The notes: generated from the letters alone by a model not told the origin. 64,000 bases of DNA from Burkholderia sp. D-99 (GCF_011605345.1 NZ_JAAOXM010000007.1:186001-250000); one strand, 5' to 3'; shown: positions 24,421-35,160, counted from the first letter of the stretch. A program made the numbers and translations.

Positions 24421-25110
24421 ATGTTTCTACAAGGTTACGGCCCGCTGATCCTCGCTGGCACCTGGCAAACCGTCAAACTGGCGGTGCTTTCGCTTGCGCT
24501 GTCGTTCCTGCTGGGGCTGCTCGGCGCGGGCGCGAAGCTGTCGCGCAACCGCTTCACGAGCGGCGTCGGCACCGTCTACACCACGCTGATCCGCGGCGTA
24601 CCCGACCTCGTGCTGATGCTGCTGCTGTTCTACAGCCTGCAGATCTGGCTGAACATGGCGACCGACGCGCTCGGCTGGGACCAGATCGACATCGATCCGT
24701 TCCTCGCAGGCGTGCTCGTGCTCGGCTTCATCTACGGCGCGTACTTCACCGAGACGTTCCGCGGCGCGTTCCTGTCGGTGCCGCGCGGCCAGCTCGAGGC
24801 CGGCAGCGCGTACGGGATGACAAACTGGCAGGTGTTCACGCGGATCATGTTCCCGCAGATGATGCGCTTCGCGTTGCCGGGCATCGGCAACAACTGGCAG
24901 GTGCTCGTGAAGTCGACCGCGCTCGTGTCGATCATCGGCCTGGCCGACGTCGTGAAGGCATCGCAGGACGCCGGCAAGGGCACGCTGCGGTTCTTCTTCT
25001 TCACGCTGATCGCGGGCGCCGTCTACCTCGCGATCACGACGATCTCGAACTTCGTGCTGATGTGGCTCGAAAAGCGCTACTCGACCGGCGTCCGCAAGGC
25101 TGACCTATGA
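24421..25110 (+). CDS. Polar amino-acid ABC transporter permease (HisQ/ArtQ type)
   Basis: The 229-residue inner-membrane permease has about five helices and an EAA-like loop (LEAGSAYGMTNWQVFTRIMFPQMMRFALPGIGNNW) that contacts the ATPase. N-terminal LAGTWQTVKLAVLSLALSF is typical of the HisM/HisQ family. Its stop overlaps the start of the next permease by 4 nt. A 229-bp GC-rich gap separates it from the binding-protein gene, possibly allowing differential expression of the binding protein. It should pair with the following permease. Confidence 0.94.
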   Translation: MFLQGYGPLILAGTWQTVKLAVLSLALSFLLGLLGAGAKLSRNRFTSGVGTVYTTLIRGVPDLVLMLLLFYSLQIWLNMATDALGWDQIDIDPFLAGVLVLGFIYGAYFTETFRGAFLSVPRGQLEAGSAYGMTNWQVFTRIMFPQMMRFALPGIGNNWQVLVKSTALVSIIGLADVVKASQDAGKGTLRFFFFTLIAGAVYLAITTISNFVLMWLEKRYSTGVRKADL

Positions 25111-25820
25111 TCGAACTCATCCAAGAATACTGGCGCAACTATCTCTACACCGACGGCTATCGCATCACCGGTGTCGCGATCACGCTGTGGCTGCTGGTCG
25201 TGTCGATCGGCCTCGGCTTCTGCCTGTCGGTGCCGCTCGCGGTCGCGCGCGTGTCGAAGAAGAAGTGGCTGTCGAGCGCCGTGTGGCTCTACACGTACGT
25301 GTTCCGCGGCACGCCGCTCTACGTGCAGCTGCTGCTCTGCTACACGGGCCTCTACAGCCTGCAGGCCGTGCGCGGCACGCCGATGCTCGACGCGTTCTTC
25401 CGCGACGGGATGCACTGCACGCTGCTCGCGTTCACGCTGAACACCTGCGCGTACACCACCGAGATCTTCGCGGGCGCGATCAAGGCGACGTCGTACGGCG
25501 AAATCGAAGCCGCGCGCGCGTACGGGATGACGCCGTTCACGATGTATCGCCGCGTGATCCTGCCGTCGGCGCTGCGCCGCGCGCTGCCGCTGTACAGCAA
25601 CGAAGTGATCCTGATGCTGCACGCGACCACCGTCGCGTTCACCGCGACCGTGCCGGACATCCTGAAAATCGCCCGCGACGTGAACTCGGCGACCTACATG
25701 TCGTTCCATGCGTTCGGCATCGCCGCCCTGCTCTACCTCGTGATCTCGTTCACGCTCGTGTGGCTGTTCCGCCAGGCCGAGCGTCGCTGGCTCGCGTATC
25801 TGCGCCCGCAAGGCAAGTAA
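25107..25820 (+). CDS. Polar amino-acid ABC transporter permease (HisM type)
   Basis: The 237-residue permease has VAITLWLLVVSIGLGFCLSVPLAVARVS in helix 1-2, YVFRGTPLYVQLLLCY, and the EAA loch-like loop IEAARAYGMTPFTMYRRVILPSALRRALPLYSNEV. It is coupled to the preceding permease by an ATGA overlap and precedes the ATPase gene by 18 bp. Together they form the membrane heterodimer of the importer. E. coli HisM has similar length and organisation. Confidence 0.95.
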   Translation: MIELIQEYWRNYLYTDGYRITGVAITLWLLVVSIGLGFCLSVPLAVARVSKKKWLSSAVWLYTYVFRGTPLYVQLLLCYTGLYSLQAVRGTPMLDAFFRDGMHCTLLAFTLNTCAYTTEIFAGAIKATSYGEIEAARAYGMTPFTMYRRVILPSALRRALPLYSNEVILMLHATTVAFTATVPDILKIARDVNSATYMSFHAFGIAALLYLVISFTLVWLFRQAERRWLAYLRPQGK

Positions 25821-25838
25821 GTTTTCGCAGGACTATTG

Positions 25839-26618
25839 ATGAATTCCCAGACTCAGAAGCTTTTCGTCGACGATCTGCACAAGCGGTACGGCGACAACGA
25901 GGTGCTCAAGGGCGTGTCGCTGAAGGCGAACTCGGGCGACGTGATCAGCGTGATCGGCTCGTCCGGCTCCGGCAAGAGCACGATGCTCCGCTGCATCAAC
26001 TTCCTCGAGCAGCCGAATGCGGGCCGCATCGTCGTCGACGGCGAGGAAGTGCGCACGACGCCCGACAAGTCGGGCGCGCTGCGCGCGGCCGATACGAAGC
26101 AGCTGCAGCGCGTGCGTACCAAGCTGTCGATGGTGTTCCAGCACTTCAATCTCTGGTCGCACATGAACGTGATCGAGAACGTGATGGAAGCGCCCGTGAA
26201 CGTGCTCGGCATCCCGAAGAAGGAAGCCGAGGAGCGCGCGCGCGCGTATCTCGAGAAAGTCGGCCTCGCACCGCGCGTCGAGAAGCAGTATCCGTCGCAC
26301 CTGTCCGGCGGCCAGCAGCAGCGCGTGGCGATTGCGCGCGCGCTGGCGATGCATCCGGACGTGATGCTGTTCGACGAACCGACGTCGGCACTCGACCCGG
26401 AGCTGGTGGGCGAAGTGCTGAAGGTGATGCAGAAGCTCGCCGAGGAAGGCCGCACGATGATCGTCGTCACGCACGAGATGGGCTTCGCGCGCAACGTGTC
26501 GAACCACGTGATGTTCCTGCACCAGGGCCGCGTCGAGGAAGAAGGCGTGCCGTCCGAGGTGTTTGCCCACCCGAAGAGCGAACGCCTGCGCGGGTTCCTG
26601 TCCGGCAGCCTCAAGTAA
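25839..26618 (+). CDS. Polar amino-acid ABC transporter ATP-binding protein (HisP type)
   Basis: The 259-residue ATPase has Walker A GSSGSGKST, Q-loop MVFQHFNLWSHMNV, signature LSGGQQQRVAIARALAM, Walker B VMLFDEPTSALDPE and H-loop VTHEMGFA. The insert EVRTTPDKSGALRAADTKQLQRVRTKLSM is characteristic of HisP. The ATG at 25839 follows CAGGA with six bases between; an in-frame TTG immediately before is less likely. Last gene of the operon, which is closed by a hairpin terminator. Confidence 0.96.
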   Translation: MNSQTQKLFVDDLHKRYGDNEVLKGVSLKANSGDVISVIGSSGSGKSTMLRCINFLEQPNAGRIVVDGEEVRTTPDKSGALRAADTKQLQRVRTKLSMVFQHFNLWSHMNVIENVMEAPVNVLGIPKKEAEERARAYLEKVGLAPRVEKQYPSHLSGGQQQRVAIARALAMHPDVMLFDEPTSALDPELVGEVLKVMQKLAEEGRTMIVVTHEMGFARNVSNHVMFLHQGRVEEEGVPSEVFAHPKSERLRGFLSGSLK

Positions 26619-26633
26619 CGCTCGCCGCACGAG

Positions 26634-26668
26634 CGGGCGCCCGCGGTTCGCCGCGCGGCGCCCGTTTT
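26634..26668 (+). terminator. Rho-independent terminator of the amino-acid importer operon
   Basis: CGGGCGCC (26634-26641) pairs with GGCGCCCG (26657-26664), with CGCGG/CCGCG extending the stem inside, followed by TTTT. Confidence 0.7.
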
Positions 26669-26683
26669 GCGTTTACGTGGCGT

Positions 26684-27181
26684 TCATGCGGCGCTCACCG
26701 GCGCGCTGTCGGCAAACGCGCGCAACTCATCACCCGCGAGCCGGTAACGCACCCATTCGCTCTGCGGCGCCGCGCCGACGCTTTCGTAGAAGCGGATCGC
26801 CGGCTCGTTCCAGTCGAGCACGCTCCACTCGAAACGCCCGCAGCCCGACTCGACCGCGATCCGCGCAAGCGCCTTCAGCAGTCGCAGCCCGGCGCCCGCG
26901 CCGCGAAAACGCGGCGACACGTACAGGTCCTCGAGATACAGCCCCTGCCGGGCGAGCCACGTCGAATACGAGAAGAAATACACGGCGAAGCCGGCCGGCT
27001 CGCCGTCGACCTCGCAGATCAGCGCGCGCGCCGGCGATCCGTCGCCGAACAGGCTGCGCTCGAGCGACGCGGGCGTCGCGACCACTTCGTGCTCCGCCTT
27101 CTCGTAGACGGCCAGTTCGGTAATGAAACGCAGGATCAGCGGCACGTCGGCGACGGTGGCGGAACGAATGTCGATTTGCAC
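26684..27181 (-). CDS. GNAT-family N-acetyltransferase
   Basis: The 165-residue acetyl-CoA-dependent transferase begins IRSATVADVPLILRFITELAVYEK. The LYLEDLYVSPRFRGAGAGLRLL segment holds the acetyl-CoA pyrophosphate loop (R-x-x-G-x-G/A). The C-terminal FEWSVLDWNEPAIRFYESVGA is typical of the diamine (spermidine/spermine-like) acetyltransferase subgroup. The substrate is not proven. It is convergent with the amino-acid importer and divergent from the LysR gene (133 bp), so the LysR protein could regulate it. Confidence 0.88.
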   Translation of the reverse strand: MQIDIRSATVADVPLILRFITELAVYEKAEHEVVATPASLERSLFGDGSPARALICEVDGEPAGFAVYFFSYSTWLARQGLYLEDLYVSPRFRGAGAGLRLLKALARIAVESGCGRFEWSVLDWNEPAIRFYESVGAAPQSEWVRYRLAGDELRAFADSAPVSAA

Positions 27182-27314
27182 GGGATGAGCCCTCCTACGG
27201 CCCGGACTTGAAACGGAAAGCGGCGCCGCGCAACCGCGCTGGCGCCAATCAGACCGTCATGCTACGTTCACGCGGTGCCTGCAGGAAGTGCAGTTTCTTC
27301 ATCCGGACCTGAAC

Positions 27315-28241
27315 ATGATGCATCCAGACCTGCGCCGTCTCGACCTGAACCTGTTGCTCGTGTTCGACGCGCTGTACCGCCACCGGTCGGTCGCGGCGGC
27401 CGCGCACGAGCTCGCGTTGAGCCCGTCCGCATTGAGCCACGCGCTCGCACGGCTGCGCGACGCGATCGGCGATGCTCTGTTCGTGCGCCTCGGCAACGAG
27501 ATGCAGCCGACCGTGCGCGCCGACGACATCGCCACCTGGGCCGGCGACGCGCTCGACGCGATGTCGAAGGGGCTCGCCCGCGCGCGCCGCTTCGATCCCG
27601 CGCAAAGCGACCGCACGTTCGTGTTCGCGGCGACCGACTACACGGCATTCGCGGTGCTGCCCGCGTTTCTCGCGCGCATCCAGCATGTCGCGCCGCGGTT
27701 GCGGATCCGCGTCGTGCATTCCGACCGGAAGATTTCCGTCGACGAACTCGCGGCCGGCCGCATCGATTTCGCGCTCGGCTACCACGAGGAATCGGCGGCC
27801 GACGCGCCGGGCATCGAGGACTTCGACTGGTTCTCCGACGACTACGTCGTGATCGCGAGCGCCGCGCATCCGGACATCCACCGGCGGCTGACGCTCGACC
27901 AGTACCTGGCGGCACGCCACGTGGTCGTCACGCCATGGAACGAGTCGCGCGGCGTCGTCGACCATGTGCTCGACCGGCTCGGCCTCGCGCGGCAAGTCGC
28001 CGTGCAGTTGCCGACCGTGCTGGCCGCGCCGTTCGTGATCGCGGAATCCGCGCTGCTGATGACCGTGCCGAACCGTGCCGCGCAGGCGCTGCGGCACGCG
28101 GCGCCGATCCGCATCTTTCCGGCGCCGTTCGAGATCCCGCGCTACACCGTGAAGGTCTACTCGCACGCGAAGCATGCGCGCACCGACGCGCATCGCTGGA
28201 TTCGCGCGCAGTTGCTCGAAGCGAGGCCGGAGCCGGCCTGA
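27315..28241 (+). CDS. LysR-family transcriptional regulator
   Basis: The product has 308 residues from the ATG at 27315; a GTG at 27288 would add nine. The N-terminal winged HTH is RRLDLNLLLVFDALYRHRSVAAAAHELALSPSALSHALARLRDAIGD. The C-terminal periplasmic-binding-like effector domain runs from about 90 to 300 (DYTAFAVLPAFLARIQHVAPRLRIRVV, DFALGYHEE). It is divergent from the GNAT gene and lies upstream of the porin with a 566-bp gap. The inducer is unknown. Confidence 0.93.
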   Translation: MMHPDLRRLDLNLLLVFDALYRHRSVAAAAHELALSPSALSHALARLRDAIGDALFVRLGNEMQPTVRADDIATWAGDALDAMSKGLARARRFDPAQSDRTFVFAATDYTAFAVLPAFLARIQHVAPRLRIRVVHSDRKISVDELAAGRIDFALGYHEESAADAPGIEDFDWFSDDYVVIASAAHPDIHRRLTLDQYLAARHVVVTPWNESRGVVDHVLDRLGLARQVAVQLPTVLAAPFVIAESALLMTVPNRAAQALRHAAPIRIFPAPFEIPRYTVKVYSHAKHARTDAHRWIRAQLLEARPEPA

Positions 28242-28807
28242 CCGAAGCGCGCCGTTGCATCGCGTTGCGCGTTGCCGGGCCGGTGCTACAGGCTCCGGCC
28301 GGCGACGTCCGGTGGCCAACCATTCATTACGAAATACTTACCAATTCTTCATGTCAGGCGCTTACGCCCGCGCCCCCCGCAGCGTCAATAGTGGCAATCC
28401 TTGACCCCTGTTTGCGAAAGTCGTGTCTCCCTTGTGGGACAAGGGTTTTCCGTTAATTGCAAACCCTTGGCGCACCTGTTGCCCACCGTGTTGCATGGCA
28501 ATTTGACGACAGGTGTTAGTCAAACAACGATTTCCATCGCCACAAAATTGTATTTTTGCTAAATTAGTAACCAAAGTAGCAAAACGAAGTTCGTGAAATG
28601 TAGTTTAGCTTCACGACACTACAAGGAGACCCCGCAGGCCGACCCGGCTGCGCGGGACCGCTCAACGGTTTTCCGTCTGCTTGCCCGCGTGCTGCGCTTA
28701 CCGGCCCTGCACGAGGTCTCCCTGGTTATCCCGCTTTTGCCCGGCGCTCGCGCTCCGGGCATCTCGTGCAGTCTGGGTTGACTTTTTGACAGGGTATGGA
28801 GGAGATG
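28242..28807 (+). promoter_or_regulatory. Long structured leader and promoter region of the porin
   Basis: There is no gene here. A perfect inverted repeat CCCTTGT-GGG-ACAAGGG (28429-28445) followed by TTTT could be the LysR-gene terminator. An AT-rich stretch from about 28500 to 28625 is the likely porin promoter. It contains CGTGAA/TTCACG arms at 28592-28597 and 28610-28615. Closer to the gene, TGCACGAG (28708-28715) pairs with CTCGTGCA (28763-28770), with nested GCCCGG (28739-28744) and CCGGGC (28755-28760). This hairpin sits 37 bases before the start codon. Confidence 0.55.
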
Positions 28808-29884
28808 ATGAAGAAAGCTTTGGTCGCGGCCGCGCTGATGGCTGCTGGGGTGGTGACGGCGCACGCGCAGAGCAGCGTCACGCTGTACGGCCGCCTGGAT
28901 GCCGGCATCGAGTACATGAACGGCCTGCAAAACGGCCACCAAGTGCGCGCGGAAAGCGGTGACTGGGGCACGAGCCTGTGGGGCTTGAAGGGCACCGAGG
29001 ACATCGGCGGCGGCAACAAGGTCCTGTTCCACCTCGAAGGCGCGTTCAACACGATGACGGGCGGCTTCAGCGGCTCGATCTGGGATCGTTATGCGACGGT
29101 CGGCATCTCCAACGACCGCTACGGTACGCTGCTGTTGGGTCGCGAACTCGCGATCGCCAACGGTGTGTGGGACTTCGACCCGTTCGGCCAGTCGGCCTGG
29201 TCGACGGCATCGCTGGTGCGCGGCCGCAACTGGAACAAGACCAGCAACAACGTGTCGTACCAGTCGCCGCAGTTCTACGGCCTCGACTTCTACGGCCAGT
29301 TCTCGTTCTCGAACTCGACCAGCTTCAACGGCAACACGACGGCCGGCCAACCGGGCCGCGCAATGGGCGCCCAGGTTACCTACACGAACTCGCTGTTCCA
29401 GTTGCGCGGTATCTACGACGAAACGCGCGACAGCAACGGCCGCTTCTCGGACGTGTTCAACTACTCGCGTGAATACTTCGCGGGCGTGAACGTGTTCCTC
29501 GGCCAGTTCAAGGTTCAGGCGGCCTACCAGGCCTCGCGCGCGGACGGCAGCGGCGGCCCGGCAGTGAACGCCGGCGTCACCGGCACCCAGCAGGTCTGGG
29601 GCGGCGTGACGTGGCAGGCAACGCCGGCAGCGGCGCTGATCGCGGCCGCGTACCACGTGAACGCGAACCACGGCGGCGGCAACGCGAACATCTACACGGT
29701 CGGCGGTTCGTACAACATCTCGAAGCGCACGCTGTTCGACCTGCAGGTCGCGACGGTGCGCAACAGCAAGAACGCCAACTTCGGCCTGAACGCCAACGGC
29801 GCCGGTACGGCCGTGTCGACGGGCAACCCGAATCCGGGCGGCAGCCAGACCGGCGTCTACGCCGGTATCCAGCACCTGTTCTGA
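28808..29884 (+). CDS. Gram-negative general porin (Burkholderia OpcP/Omp38 type)
   Basis: The 358-residue precursor has signal peptide MKKALVAAALMAAGVVTAHA. The mature protein starts QSSVTLYGRLDAGIEYMNG, the classic beta-proteobacterial porin N-terminus. It has loop-3 constriction-type sequences (DPFGQSAWSTASLVRGRNWNK) and ends in the outer-membrane signal GVYAGIQHLF with C-terminal Phe. It would form a trimer of 16-strand barrels in the outer membrane for small hydrophilic solutes. GGAGGAG precedes the ATG pair; the second ATG (28808) has the better spacing. It has its own strong terminator and a long leader, suggesting post-transcriptional control. Confidence 0.95.
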   Translation: MKKALVAAALMAAGVVTAHAQSSVTLYGRLDAGIEYMNGLQNGHQVRAESGDWGTSLWGLKGTEDIGGGNKVLFHLEGAFNTMTGGFSGSIWDRYATVGISNDRYGTLLLGRELAIANGVWDFDPFGQSAWSTASLVRGRNWNKTSNNVSYQSPQFYGLDFYGQFSFSNSTSFNGNTTAGQPGRAMGAQVTYTNSLFQLRGIYDETRDSNGRFSDVFNYSREYFAGVNVFLGQFKVQAAYQASRADGSGGPAVNAGVTGTQQVWGGVTWQATPAAALIAAAYHVNANHGGGNANIYTVGGSYNISKRTLFDLQVATVRNSKNANFGLNANGAGTAVSTGNPNPGGSQTGVYAGIQHLF

Positions 29885-29944
29885 TCAGGCGCCGTCAAGG
29901 AACGATTCGACAACACTTTCCACGCTGCTGCGAGAGGCGCGTAT

Positions 29945-29980
29945 CGGTGCGGTACCCAACCGGGTATCGCACCGTTTTTT
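29945..29980 (+). terminator. Rho-independent terminator of the porin gene
   Basis: CGGTGCGGTACCC (from 29945) pairs with GGGTATCGCACCG (to 29974) with one mismatch and a short loop, followed by six Ts. Confidence 0.88.
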
Positions 29981-30020
29981 ATTGGCGGGGCCTGAAACGG
30001 CCCGCTGACGAATGCGGCGC

Positions 30021-30359
30021 TCAGACGGCCGCTTCGTTCTCTTCGCCGGTACGGATGCGAATCACGCGCTCGACATCCGACACGAAGATCTTGCCGTCGC
30101 CGATCTTGCCGGTGCGCGCCGCACCGATCACAGCGTCGATCACCTGGTCGACCTGCGCTTCCGCGACGACCACTTCGATCTTCATCTTCGGCAGGAAATC
30201 GACGACGTATTCGGCGCCGCGATACAGCTCGGTATGCCCCTTCTGGCGGCCAAAGCCCTTCACTTCCGTCACGGTCAGGCCCGTGAGACCCACTTCGGCG
30301 AGCGCTTCGCGGACTTCGTCCAGCTTGAACGGCTTGATGATGGCGGTGATGCGTTTCAT
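30021..30359 (-). CDS. glnB: PII nitrogen-regulatory protein
   Basis: The 112-residue trimeric signal protein starts MKRITAIIKPFKLDEVREALAEVG. It carries the T-loop with the uridylylation tyrosine in YRGAEYVVDFLPK, the B-loop GAARTGKIGDGKIFV and the C-loop VIRIRTGEENEAAV. GlnB and GlnK cannot be told apart from this sequence alone; no amtB is adjacent. It lies 83 bp downstream of nadE on the same strand, a linkage in which PII may respond to or regulate the glutamine-dependent NAD synthetase. Confidence 0.93.
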   Translation of the reverse strand: MKRITAIIKPFKLDEVREALAEVGLTGLTVTEVKGFGRQKGHTELYRGAEYVVDFLPKMKIEVVVAEAQVDQVIDAVIGAARTGKIGDGKIFVSDVERVIRIRTGEENEAAV

Positions 30360-30442
30360 GGTGGTTGTCCCCCAATGCTCGTTTGGATGAAAAATCGCGA
30401 TCCCGATTGTAAGCCTGCGAGCCGCATGCGGCCCAGCCCGGC

Positions 30443-32143
<1,701 letters not shown>

Positions 32144-32253
32144 GGCGGGATCGGCGCAGCCCGGCGGCGCGCCCTGAACGGCTGACGAAATCGTCCCGGT
32201 GCGGGCCGCGCAGGCCTTCGCATCCGGCGACACAGAACGGTACGGATTCACGC

Positions 32254-33432
32254 TTGAAACACGAACGCATCGATTATCGCACGGGCATCCTGTCGTCCCC
32301 CGCGGAGGTACCGGCCGACGAATGGAACGCGCTGCTCGCCCGCGACGCGCAGCCGACGCCGTTCCTGCGCCACGAATTCCTCGACGCGCTGCACGTCGCG
32401 CGCTGCGCGGTCGACGATACCGGCTGGTCGCCGCACTTCGTCACGCTGACCAACGAGCGCACCGGCCGCCTCGCGGCCGCCGCGCCTGTCTACGCGAAGC
32501 AGCATTCGTACGGCGAATACGTGTTCGACTGGGCGTGGGCCGACGCGTATCAGCGCAACGACCTGCCCTACTATCCGAAGCTGCTGTGCGCGGTGCCGTT
32601 CACACCCGTGCAGGGCACGCGCCTGCTCGCGGCCGACGACGATGCGCGCCGCCGGCTCGCGGCCACGCTGCTCGCGTTCGCCGAGCAGAGCGACGTGTCG
32701 TCGCTGCACGTGCTGTTTCCGACCGGCGACGAAGCCGCGCTCCTCGAATCGATGGGGATGATGCTGCGTGAAGGCGTGCAGTTCCACTGGCTCAACGACG
32801 GCTACCGCCACTTCGACGATTTCCTCGGCACGCTCGAGCAGAAGAAGCGCAAGAACATCCGTGCGGAGCGGCGCAAGGTGCACGACGCGGGTGTGACGTT
32901 CCGGCGACTGACCGGCGATCAAATCAGCGACGCCGACTGGCGCTTCTTCTCGCGCTGCTACCGGCAGACCTACCGCGAACACTATTCGAGCCCGTACCTG
33001 AACCTCGATTTCTTCCGCACGATCGGCGCGACGATGCCCGAGAACCTGCTGCTCGTGATCGCGGAAGCCGACGGCCAGCCGATCGCGAGCGCCCTCGCTG
33101 TCTACCGGCGCGGCGAAAACGGCGGCGGCACGCTGTACGGCCGCTACTGGGGCGCACTCGAGCACGTGCCCTGCCTGCATTTCGAAACGGCGTACTACCA
33201 GCTGCTCGAATTCTGCATCGAGGCCGGGCTCGATACGTTCGAAGGCGGCGCGCAGGGCGAACACAAACTCGCGCGCGGTTTCCTGCCGACCGTCACGCAC
33301 TCCGCGCACTGGCTCGCGCACCCGGCGTTCTCGGACGCCGTCGCGCGCTTTCTCGAACGCGAGACCGAGCATATCCACGCGTACGTCGACGAGTTGCGTG
33401 AACACGATCCGTTCAGGCGCAGCGCCGAGTAG
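32254..33432 (+). CDS. GNAT-fold peptidogalycan/acyltransferase-like protein (DUF482 type)
   Basis: The 392-residue soluble protein begins at a TTG (32254); no better in-frame start exists before the conserved N-terminus. It is a Fem/GNAT-like protein of the DUF482 family: DAQPTPFLRHEFLDAL, GYRHFDDFLGTLEQKKRKNIRAERRK, YLNLDFFRTIGATMPENLLLVIAEADGQPIASAL and the ending CIEAGLDTFEGGAQGEHKLARGF. Family annotation points to cell-envelope acyl transfer, but the substrate is unproven. It is divergent from nadE by 110 bp, and the weak start suggests low or regulated translation. Confidence 0.8.
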   Translation: MKHERIDYRTGILSSPAEVPADEWNALLARDAQPTPFLRHEFLDALHVARCAVDDTGWSPHFVTLTNERTGRLAAAAPVYAKQHSYGEYVFDWAWADAYQRNDLPYYPKLLCAVPFTPVQGTRLLAADDDARRRLAATLLAFAEQSDVSSLHVLFPTGDEAALLESMGMMLREGVQFHWLNDGYRHFDDFLGTLEQKKRKNIRAERRKVHDAGVTFRRLTGDQISDADWRFFSRCYRQTYREHYSSPYLNLDFFRTIGATMPENLLLVIAEADGQPIASALAVYRRGENGGGTLYGRYWGALEHVPCLHFETAYYQLLEFCIEAGLDTFEGGAQGEHKLARGFLPTVTHSAHWLAHPAFSDAVARFLERETEHIHAYVDELREHDPFRRSAE

Positions 33433-33533
33433 CGGCGGCACGCCGAGCCGCTCGAGCGACGGACACGGCGACCGCTGGCGTTGATGCACGCGTTTTCTGA
33501 GACACTGGCGGCTTCGCATCCCGCCGCCCTGCC

Positions 33534-34406
33534 ATGTCCTGGTTTCTGTATCTGATCGAATGCGCCGACGACAGCGTCTACACGGGCATCACGACCGACG
33601 TTGCCGCGCGCTTCGACGAGCATGCATCCGGCAAGGGCGCGCGCTACACGCGCTCGCGCAAGCCGCGTACGGTGCTCGCGTCGTTTCCGCTGCCCGACCG
33701 GTCGATCGCATCGCGTGCCGAGTACTGGGTGAAGCGGCTCACGGCCGCGCAGAAACGCGAGCTGGCGGCCGGGATCCGAACGCTCGAGTCGGTGTTGCCG
33801 GCCGGGACGTCGATCGACGGGAACGTCGATGCGGCCGGGTTGAAGGCCGGTACGCGCGGGCGGAAAAAAGCCAAGGAGCAGTCTGCCGACATCGCGACAC
33901 GGGCCGCCGAAACGGACAAGCCCCTCAAGAAAGCCGCGAAGGCCGGGAATGGCGGGAAAGCATCCGCGTCCGCAAAGACCGCGAAACGCGGACAAGCCGT
34001 GCAGGCGCCCACCAAGACAAAGGCCACGCCCGCCACGAAGCGTGCGAAGACCGACGACGCTGCCAAGTTGAAAACGACCGCGTCGCGCGGCAAGTCGGGC
34101 ACGAAGTCCATGAAGGCCACACCGAAGCAGAAAGCGCCGGTAGCCGGCGGCAAGTCCGTCGCAAAGCCACGCACCGACGTTGTTTCCGCACCGACGCGCA
34201 ACCGTGCATCGGCAACAAAGGCCACCACCGACACAGTCGAAACCCCAGCGACTCCCGTCACCGCCGCACGCCGTGCAACGAGCGCGAAACGTGCGAGGAC
34301 CGCACCGAACGCTACCGCCCTGCCCGCGCCAGCCCCCGCACGCGCACACAAGAAGGCCACCCCAGGCGCCAAACCGCGCACAAAACAAAACCGCGCGGCC
34401 TCCTGA
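33534..34406 (+). CDS. GIY-YIG domain protein (YhbQ/UPF0213 type) with histone-H1-like tail
   Basis: This is a 290-residue protein. Residues 1-85 form a GIY-YIG nuclease domain of the YhbQ class: FLYLIECADDSVYTGITTD, ARFDEH, GARYTRSRKPRTVLASF and the catalytic-region Glu in SRAEYWVKRLTAAQKREL. From about 105 to the end the sequence is Lys/Ala/Thr/Pro-rich (for example KKAAKAGNGGKASASAKTAKR), like histone H1 or AlgP tails. YhbQ proteins are ~100 aa, so this tail is an unusual addition that would bind nucleic acid non-specifically. Its stop lies within a terminator hairpin. Confidence 0.85.
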   Translation: MSWFLYLIECADDSVYTGITTDVAARFDEHASGKGARYTRSRKPRTVLASFPLPDRSIASRAEYWVKRLTAAQKRELAAGIRTLESVLPAGTSIDGNVDAAGLKAGTRGRKKAKEQSADIATRAAETDKPLKKAAKAGNGGKASASAKTAKRGQAVQAPTKTKATPATKRAKTDDAAKLKTTASRGKSGTKSMKATPKQKAPVAGGKSVAKPRTDVVSAPTRNRASATKATTDTVETPATPVTAARRATSAKRARTAPNATALPAPAPARAHKKATPGAKPRTKQNRAAS

Positions 34407-34424
34407 GGAGACACGCGCGGTTTG
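34389..34424. terminator. Terminator overlapping the GIY-YIG gene stop
   Basis: AAACCGCGCG (34389-34398) pairs with CGCGCGGTTT (34415-34424). The left arm lies in the last codons of the GIY-YIG gene. It sits between convergent genes (ppa follows on the other strand). Confidence 0.7.
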
Positions 34425-34460
34425 CGTTTCGCACGATCCGGCCATCGGCCGGTACGTCGC

Positions 34461-34988
34461 CTACTTCTTGTAGTTCGCTGCGCCGTCGGTGATTTCCTTG
34501 TGCGCGGCTTCGATGCCGGCCCAGCCTTCGACCTTCACCCACTTGCCCTTCTCGAGCGCCTTGTATTGCTCGAAGAAGTGCTTGATCTGGTCCTTCAGGT
34601 ACTCGGGCACGTCGTCGATCGACTTCAGGTTGGCCGTCATCGGGCAGACCTTGTCGTGCGGCACCGCGACCAGCTTCGCGTCGACGCCCGACTCGTCGGT
34701 CATCTGCAGCATGCCGAGCACGCGCGAACGCACGATCGAGCCGGCCAGCAGCGGGAACGGCGTGATCACCAGCACGTCGACCGGATCGCCGTCACCCGAC
34801 AGCGTCTGCGGGATGTAGCCGTAGTTCACCGGATAGCGCATGCCCGTGCCGATGAAACGGTCGACGACGAGAAGGCCCAGTTCCTTGTCCGCCTCGTACT
34901 TCACCGGGTCGCTTTGCGCGGGAATCTCGATGATCACGTTGAAATCTTGCGGCAGGTCCTTGCCGGCCGGAACATGATTGAAGCTCAT
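34461..34988 (-). CDS. ppa: Inorganic pyrophosphatase
   Basis: The 175-residue soluble family-I pyrophosphatase hydrolyses pyrophosphate to drive biosynthesis. Signature features are KYEADKELGLLVVDRF, the active-site DGDPVDVLVITPFP with metal-binding aspartates, and HDKVCPMTANLKSIDDVPEYL. The length matches the hexameric bacterial enzymes. A clean start at 34988; no other gene is in its transcription unit. Confidence 0.97.
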   Translation of the reverse strand: MSFNHVPAGKDLPQDFNVIIEIPAQSDPVKYEADKELGLLVVDRFIGTGMRYPVNYGYIPQTLSGDGDPVDVLVITPFPLLAGSIVRSRVLGMLQMTDESGVDAKLVAVPHDKVCPMTANLKSIDDVPEYLKDQIKHFFEQYKALEKGKWVKVEGWAGIEAAHKEITDGAANYKK

Positions 34989-35160
34989 GAGCACTCTCTG
35001 TAGGTCGATGGGAATTCGGGACAGGGCGCCGCGGCCGATACATCGCCGCAGGCGTCCCCCAAAGGAATGCGCCATTATAGCCAATCGACCGGTGGCGTCC
35101 GGATGACGATCGGCGCGATAATCGTTCCGGATGTCCGGCCGTCGAACCACAGGAGCAGGC

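Noticed and set aside
28593..28781. A 62-codon frame in the porin leader
   Set aside because: It overlaps the hairpin region, has no ribosome-binding site and encodes a non-descript sequence.
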